Shown: piece after piece, positions 4,910 to 7,860 of the stretch
How positions within the stretch are numbered: the first letter of the stretch is position 1
How the letters are laid out: each line of letters begins with the position of its first letter
From: Planctomycetota bacterium
GTDB taxonomy: Bacteria > Planctomycetota > Planctomycetia > Gemmatales > Gemmataceae
Length of the DNA: 7,860 bases
Assembly (NCBI GenBank): GCA_016200155.1
Contig: JACQFG010000250.1
Location: forward strand, 1-7,860
Direction of reading: 5' to 3'
Position numbers and translations under genes: made by a program
Notes under the pieces: model-generated
What the model was told of the DNA's origin: nothing
What the model saw: only the letters and a program-made list of their open reading frames with translations
Database searches by the model: none

Positions 4910-5197
4910 ATGAGCACCTTGACTAAGCGCAACGCCAAAGGCATGCGATCGTATCGGCCGACTTCGGCGCTTGCGAGAGCGATCGACTTCACGAACGATC
5001 TGATGAACGTGCATTTGCTGGACGGACGGATCATCGGCGTGCCGCTCGCGTGGTTTCCGCGTCTGTTGGCCGCGACGCCGAAGCAGCGAAAAAAATATGA
5101 AATCGGCGGCGGCGGCATCGGCCTGCACTGGCCGGACCTTGATGAAGATTTGTCCGTCGCAGGCCTGCTGACGGGAGCGGATCGGGCGTCGGAGTAG
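4910..5197 (+). CDS. DUF2442 family protein (orphaned partner of DUF4160)
   Basis: This 95-residue protein shows the DUF2442 pattern from about residue 24: IDFTNDLMNVHLLDGR, then IGVPLAWFPRLLAATPKQR (residues 42-60) and GIGLHWPDLDEDLSVAGLLTG (69-89). These match the family's 'v.L.DGR.i.vPl.wyPrL..At..qr' and 'G.GihWp.lDEDlsv.gLL.g' motifs. DUF2442 genes often lie directly after a DUF4160 gene, and the pair is suspected of being toxin-antitoxin-like, but no biochemical role is established to my knowledge. Here the partner is broken while this gene is intact, with a good ribosome site and family-typical length. With the upstream gene interrupted, its promoter is unclear. It may be read from the hydrolase promoter through the inserted element. 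A longer form from 4856 would add 18 residues with no family likeness. Confidence 0.88.
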   Translation: MSTLTKRNAKGMRSYRPTSALARAIDFTNDLMNVHLLDGRIIGVPLAWFPRLLAATPKQRKKYEIGGGGIGLHWPDLDEDLSVAGLLTGADRASE

Positions 5198-5208
5198 GAA
5201 GCGTTAGC
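5198..5208 (+). repeat. Half copy of the GAAGCGTTAGC repeat found in the sigma gene terminator
   Basis: GAAGCGTTAGC directly follows the TAG stop of the DUF2442 gene. The same 11-mer occurs at 2495-2505 and inverted at 2527-2537. No inverted partner is seen nearby, so this copy cannot form the terminator stem. Confidence 0.55.
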
Positions 5209-5228
5209 CGGACACTGCATGATGTTTG

Positions 5229-5269
5229 CTCCTTCGATATCTACGTCACAAATTCCATTTCCGAAGGAG
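5229..5269 (+). promoter_or_regulatory. Leader stem that can hide the ribosome binding site of the small cysteine protein gene
   Basis: CTCCTTCG at 5229-5236 is perfectly complementary to CGAAGGAG at 5262-5269, which contains the Shine-Dalgarno sequence AAGGAG (5264-5269), six bases before the ATG at 5276. The loop is 25 bases. If folded, translation would be blocked. The same ribosome site also decides the start, against an in-frame ATG at 5219. Confidence 0.45.
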
Positions 5270-5275
5270 TTCATC

Positions 5276-5455
5276 ATGATCGTTGCCGAGAAAAAACCGA
5301 AAGTGGGCGATCCGCAAATGACGGCCCCGAAGAAGGGCGATCGCTTTCGCTGCCAGAAGTGCGGCATGGAACTCGAGATCACCGTCGACTGCAAGTGCAC
5401 GGCCGGCCACCACGCACGATTCGAATGTTGCGGGCAGCCGCTTACCCAGGAATGA
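5276..5455 (+). CDS. Small desulforedoxin-like / zinc-ribbon cysteine protein
   Basis: This 59-residue protein carries six cysteines in the C-terminal part: CQKCG (Cys26, Cys29), CKC (Cys39, Cys41) and CCGQPL (Cys51, Cys52). The CxxCG ... CCGQP arrangement resembles the N-terminal iron-binding domain of desulfoferrodoxin and free-standing desulforedoxin, where four Cys hold one iron. The extra CKC pair is not part of that pattern. It could be a rubredoxin-type iron site or a zinc ribbon, and sequence alone does not decide. The first 20 residues are Lys/Pro-rich and probably disordered. AAGGAG six bases upstream fixes this start. The gene lies 78 bases after DUF2442 and ends 13 bases from a convergent gene, with no visible terminator between. 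Confidence 0.78.
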   Translation: MIVAEKKPKVGDPQMTAPKKGDRFRCQKCGMELEITVDCKCTAGHHARFECCGQPLTQE

Positions 5456-5468
5456 GCACGCGAGCGCG

Positions 5469-6635
5469 CTATTTGACGGTGCCAGGCGACTTGCTGGCGA
5501 TGAGCCCCGCCAGGAAATTGACGGCGTGTCCCTGCTCGCGCGCCACCGCGGCCAGCACGTCGTAGCGCTGGGTCTGCTGCACCAGTTCGACCAGGTTCGG
5601 GCATGACAACCGCACCTCGCCCAGCGGCGCGATGTATTTGCGCACCGCGTCCAGCGCCTCTTCCTTTCGGCCGACGCGCATCAGCAGGTTGATGTAAATC
5701 TCCGCGGGGAAGGTGCCCGCCGTCTTCGGATCGTTCGCTTCCACTTTCGCACGGAAGTGTGCGAGGCCTCCCTCGACGTCCTCACCCGTCAGGATCGCCA
5801 GGTACTTGTCGTAGTCGGCATACTGATCCTCGAACGGCGGCTCCGATTGATAGCGGAACCGCGGCGATAGCTTCATCCCATAGGCGCACATGTCGCGCGT
5901 CAACTCCAGCTCCTCGCACTTGTCGAGCTGCGTCGACATCTGCACCACCGAGTTCAGGTGCGACAAGTCGATGTGATAGAAATCATCTGCGAACAAGAAA
6001 TCACGGCCCGCGATGAGTTCCTTTACCGTCTTGCCGGACGGCGCGAAATTCTGCACGCGCTCGATCTCCGCCTTGAGCCGTTCCATGAGTTCGTGGTGCA
6101 GCGTGCGGATCAGCTTCTTCGAGCACATCGCCCGCACCTCCGGCGTGAACGGCAATTCGCCGCCCATCACCGTGATCGCGCTGCAAGTGCCGAAACGCTG
6201 CAGCACCCAGTCGAAGCCCTTCTCCGGAGCGACGCCCTGATGAAAGGCGATGTCGATGATCGCCTGCACGTCCATGGTGTCGTCGAGTTCGAGCTTGTTG
6301 AGCGCCTCGGCCACCGCAGCCGTGTCGCCGAGCATGCGAAAATAGCCGTATGCCTGCGGGATCTGGCCGGCGTCGAGATAGAGCTGCCCCACGGTGCGAG
6401 CGGCGTCGGCGATGCCCTCCTCGAATGCCGCATGCGCCGAGGCGGGCAGGTCCTGGTTGGACCCGGTCGCGATCGGCGACACGCCCAGCTCGAACCGCTT
6501 CTTCATGAGCAGCGTGTAGAACAGCCCGGCGTAATCCTTGCGGCTCTTGAGTTCCGCAGCGAGCTTGTCGAGCGCCGCCGCGGGGCCAGCGGTGTGCATG
6601 GTCTGTTCAAGTTGATCGAAGAAAGCGGCTTCCAT
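5469..6635 (-). CDS. Alpha-helical protein of unknown function, TPR-like parts
   Basis: This 388-residue protein matches no family that I can name. It has no signal peptide and no membrane segment, so it should be cytosolic. Predicted helices with TPR-like spacing are seen at about residues 15-48 (AALDKLAAELKSRKDYAGLFYTLL), 78-116 (GQLYLDAGQIPQAYGYFRMLGD) and 308-336 (EIYINLLMRVGRKEEALDAVRKYI). The middle (150-250) has a more specific look, with MERLKAEIERVQNF, an acidic DFLFADDFYHIDLSHL and isolated Cys at 151, 171, 240 and 250. No catalytic motif is evident. The gene is probably second in an operon with the gene that ends 56 bases upstream. The ATG at 6635 has no strong ribosome site. Homologs are likely in related planctomycetes, but I cannot confirm this. 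Confidence 0.8.
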   Translation of the reverse strand: MEAAFFDQLEQTMHTAGPAAALDKLAAELKSRKDYAGLFYTLLMKKRFELGVSPIATGSNQDLPASAHAAFEEGIADAARTVGQLYLDAGQIPQAYGYFRMLGDTAAVAEALNKLELDDTMDVQAIIDIAFHQGVAPEKGFDWVLQRFGTCSAITVMGGELPFTPEVRAMCSKKLIRTLHHELMERLKAEIERVQNFAPSGKTVKELIAGRDFLFADDFYHIDLSHLNSVVQMSTQLDKCEELELTRDMCAYGMKLSPRFRYQSEPPFEDQYADYDKYLAILTGEDVEGGLAHFRAKVEANDPKTAGTFPAEIYINLLMRVGRKEEALDAVRKYIAPLGEVRLSCPNLVELVQQTQRYDVLAAVAREQGHAVNFLAGLIASKSPGTVK

Positions 6636-6691
6636 TGGCAGAGGTCTTTCGGAAAAGGAAGGTACGGGCAGAGGGCTAGGTTCAGTTTATC

Positions 6692-7753
6692 CTACCTGAC
6701 GAGATGTTCAATTGCCTTGCCGATTCGCTTGAGCCGCAACGCGATCTCATCAGCGCTCAAAACCTCGATCACCTCGACCTTCGAGCGCAGCGCGTCGTGC
6801 AGGTTCGTGAAGAACGAGCTGTCCCAGCCGCGCGCGTTCAGGACCGGCGGGCCCAGGAGCACGAGCCGCTCGCCTTCGAATTGCGGGATGTCGCGCGGCG
6901 TCGCCTCGCCGAGGACCCACGTGTCGATCGGCGCGGCGGCCAGCGTACCGTCGGACTGCAAGGCGGTCCAGTTCGCGTAATGCCAGACGGCGGCGTCGGT
7001 GATGATGCGGTCGTGCGGGATTTCGCCCTTGGCCGTCGCGATCACCTTGCGGTTAGGATGCGGGCCAGGCAGCTTGCCGTCGCCGACCAGGGCGTCCTGC
7101 AGCAGCGAGAACAGGTGGAAGTTCGAGGCGATCGCTTCGAGCCGAACACGAAAGCCCTGGTTTTCGTGCGGGTGCAGGACGAGCAGCTCCTCGCCGTCGG
7201 TCAGGTTGAACAGCCGATCCAGGAAGTTGGTCTCGCGATGTTTCGGCGCCAGCGAGCTGATAGCGTTGACAAGGGCGGCATTGCGGCGGGCCGATTGCCG
7301 GGCGTTCCCATCGAGGGACAGCATCGTCATGGCGGGCATGATCATGTAGCGCAAGCCCTTCCATGCCTTGACGGCGTCCGGCGCCTGGGCGAACCAACCG
7401 CGTTCGTCGCCGCCTTCGCTGAGCGGAGCAGCCAAGGTCAGCTGCGCAGGCAATCGTGCGAGGATTGCGGAGATCGCGATCGTCGGGTCGGCGCCCCATT
7501 CGACGAGCACGCCGCATAGCATTGCGAGCCGGCTGGCCTGGAAGATGTCGCGCGTGGACACGATCAGGGGTGCCAGCGCGGCGAGCACCTCGTTGCGCTC
7601 CGCAGGCGACGCCTTGTGAGCCTGCGCAAGCAAATCCTTGAAGCATGCCGCCTCGAAGAATTGCGCATCCGATTGAGGAAACGCCTCGTAGGACGTGATC
7701 GATTGCTCGGCAAAATCCCGCACGGCCTGCACGGCACCCAGCAATGGCGTCAT
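6692..7753 (-). CDS. Protein of unknown function, first gene of a probable two-gene operon
   Basis: This protein of 353 residues starts at the ATG at 7753 (MTPLLGAVQAVRDF), because GAGGAG lies seven bases before it. Frames extending to 7852 add an Arg-rich, unlikely N-terminus. The N-terminal 130 residues are helical and Ala/Leu-rich. A more distinctive middle follows: LRYMIMPAMTMLSLDG (135-150), then DGEELLVLHPHENQGFRVRLEAIASNFHLFSLLQDAL near 186-222. The latter resembles a stretch I recall in uncharacterised bacterial proteins with 'LLVLHP...GFRVRI.GIADNFQLHTLL'. The C-terminal part has mixed strands and helices (DTWVLGEATPRDIPQFEGERLVLLGPP). No signal peptide, membrane segment or catalytic signature is visible. 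The 56-base gap to the next gene on the same strand suggests cotranscription. Confidence 0.82.
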   Translation of the reverse strand: MTPLLGAVQAVRDFAEQSITSYEAFPQSDAQFFEAACFKDLLAQAHKASPAERNEVLAALAPLIVSTRDIFQASRLAMLCGVLVEWGADPTIAISAILARLPAQLTLAAPLSEGGDERGWFAQAPDAVKAWKGLRYMIMPAMTMLSLDGNARQSARRNAALVNAISSLAPKHRETNFLDRLFNLTDGEELLVLHPHENQGFRVRLEAIASNFHLFSLLQDALVGDGKLPGPHPNRKVIATAKGEIPHDRIITDAAVWHYANWTALQSDGTLAAAPIDTWVLGEATPRDIPQFEGERLVLLGPPVLNARGWDSSFFTNLHDALRSKVEVIEVLSADEIALRLKRIGKAIEHLVR

Positions 7754-7760
7754 CCGCGGA

Positions 7761-7766
7761 CTCCTC
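7761..7766 (-). promoter_or_regulatory. Shine-Dalgarno site that sets the start at 7753
   Basis: On the minus strand this reads GAGGAG, seven bases before the ATG at 7753-7751. It favours this start over the longer frame beginning at 7852. Confidence 0.75.
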
Positions 7767-7828
7767 GGGCGGGACCGATCGCGACGGCGGCCGATTTCCT
7801 GGCACAAAGGTGCGCCGGCCCGCTGTCC

Positions 7829-7834
7829 ATCATA
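7829..7834 (-). promoter_or_regulatory. Candidate -10 box (TATGAT) of the unknown two-gene operon
   Basis: On the minus strand TATGAT lies about 75 bases before the ATG at 7753. Seventeen bases further upstream the sequence is TTCTTT, a poor -35 match. The call rests on the -10 likeness and position only. Confidence 0.25.
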
Positions 7835-7860
7835 CGCAAAGGACGAACGCAAAAGAACAT

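Larger units (their letters stand above)
4637..4926 (+). pseudogene. DUF4160-family gene, 5'-truncated and split by a MITE-like insertion
   Basis: Two fragments belong to one DUF4160 protein. The first (frame from 4637) reads WLEPVSLVANYGF, matching the family's 'FWLxPVxLAxNxGF' core. The second (4831-4926) reads NGFHSRDLHEVERL and ends ELLEAWHEHLD before TAA, matching the family C-terminus. Between them lies a palindromic insert. Deleting 164 bases (one ACGGTTTTC copy plus the insert) joins the two parts in frame as ...ANYGFHSRDL.... The N-terminal 40-50 residues expected of an 80-90-residue DUF4160 protein are absent, because the upstream sequence is the end of the hydrolase gene. The second fragment has no usable start and is closed upstream by TGA at 4825-4827. 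It overlaps the DUF2442 start by 17 bases, as expected for a translationally coupled pair. Family recognition is by memory of the motif pattern. Confidence 0.8.

Noticed and set aside
5219..5275. Longer start of the cysteine protein at 5219
   Set aside because: The AAGGAG site and the conserved part both fit the ATG at 5276. The added residues would be translated from the putative leader stem.
4813..5604. 263-residue minus-strand frame over DUF2442 and the small cysteine protein
   Set aside because: Both genes on the plus strand have recognisable motifs and good ribosome sites. The opposite frame has none.
7754..7852. Longer N-terminus of the first operon gene, starting at 7852
   Set aside because: The added segment is Arg-rich and lacks a ribosome site, while GAGGAG precedes the ATG at 7753. 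It also covers the only candidate promoter.

Overview
The window looks like chromosomal DNA from a planctomycete, possibly Pirellulales-like. It is GC-rich, with long, sparsely packed genes of lineage-typical type: an RpoD-like sigma factor with a very large non-conserved region, a secreted protein joining HEAT-like helices to a LecA-like domain, and several alpha-helical proteins of unknown function. The taxonomic call is inference from protein style, because no rRNA or tRNA gene is present.

Layout. Positions 1-410 hold the 3' end of an unidentified gene (+). Positions 411-921 are noncoding, with a strong 25-bp-arm palindrome at 431-496, an AT-rich stretch, and a TATAAT box before the sigma factor gene (922-2481, +). 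That gene converges on the secreted HEAT/LecA-like gene (2563-3561, -). A perfect 32-bp inverted repeat separates them and probably ends transcription from both sides. A 300-bp divergent spacer with a nested hairpin leads to a metallo-beta-lactamase-fold hydrolase (3862-4632, +).

The most informative part is 4628-4926. Two in-frame fragments of a DUF4160-type gene are separated by about 155 bp of nested inverted repeats. The insert has 23-bp terminal inverted repeats (20/23) and is flanked by a 9-bp direct repeat, ACGGTTTTC. Removing the insert plus one copy of that repeat rejoins the DUF4160 reading frame exactly, so this is read as a MITE-like insertion with a target-site duplication. The 5' part of DUF4160 is also missing. 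The usual partner, a DUF2442 gene (4910-5197), remains intact with its own strong Shine-Dalgarno site, leaving it an orphan of a DUF4160-DUF2442 pair. The inner palindrome of the insert is the same sequence as the palindrome at 431-496, so it is a dispersed repeat family.

Downstream, a 59-residue desulforedoxin-like cysteine protein (5276-5455, +) has a leader that can pair with its own ribosome binding site. It converges on a probable two-gene operon on the minus strand (7753 to 5469) that encodes two proteins of unknown function.

There is no CRISPR array, phage, tRNA or complete transposase. Apart from the DUF4160/DUF2442 pair and the probable minus-strand operon, the genes appear functionally independent.
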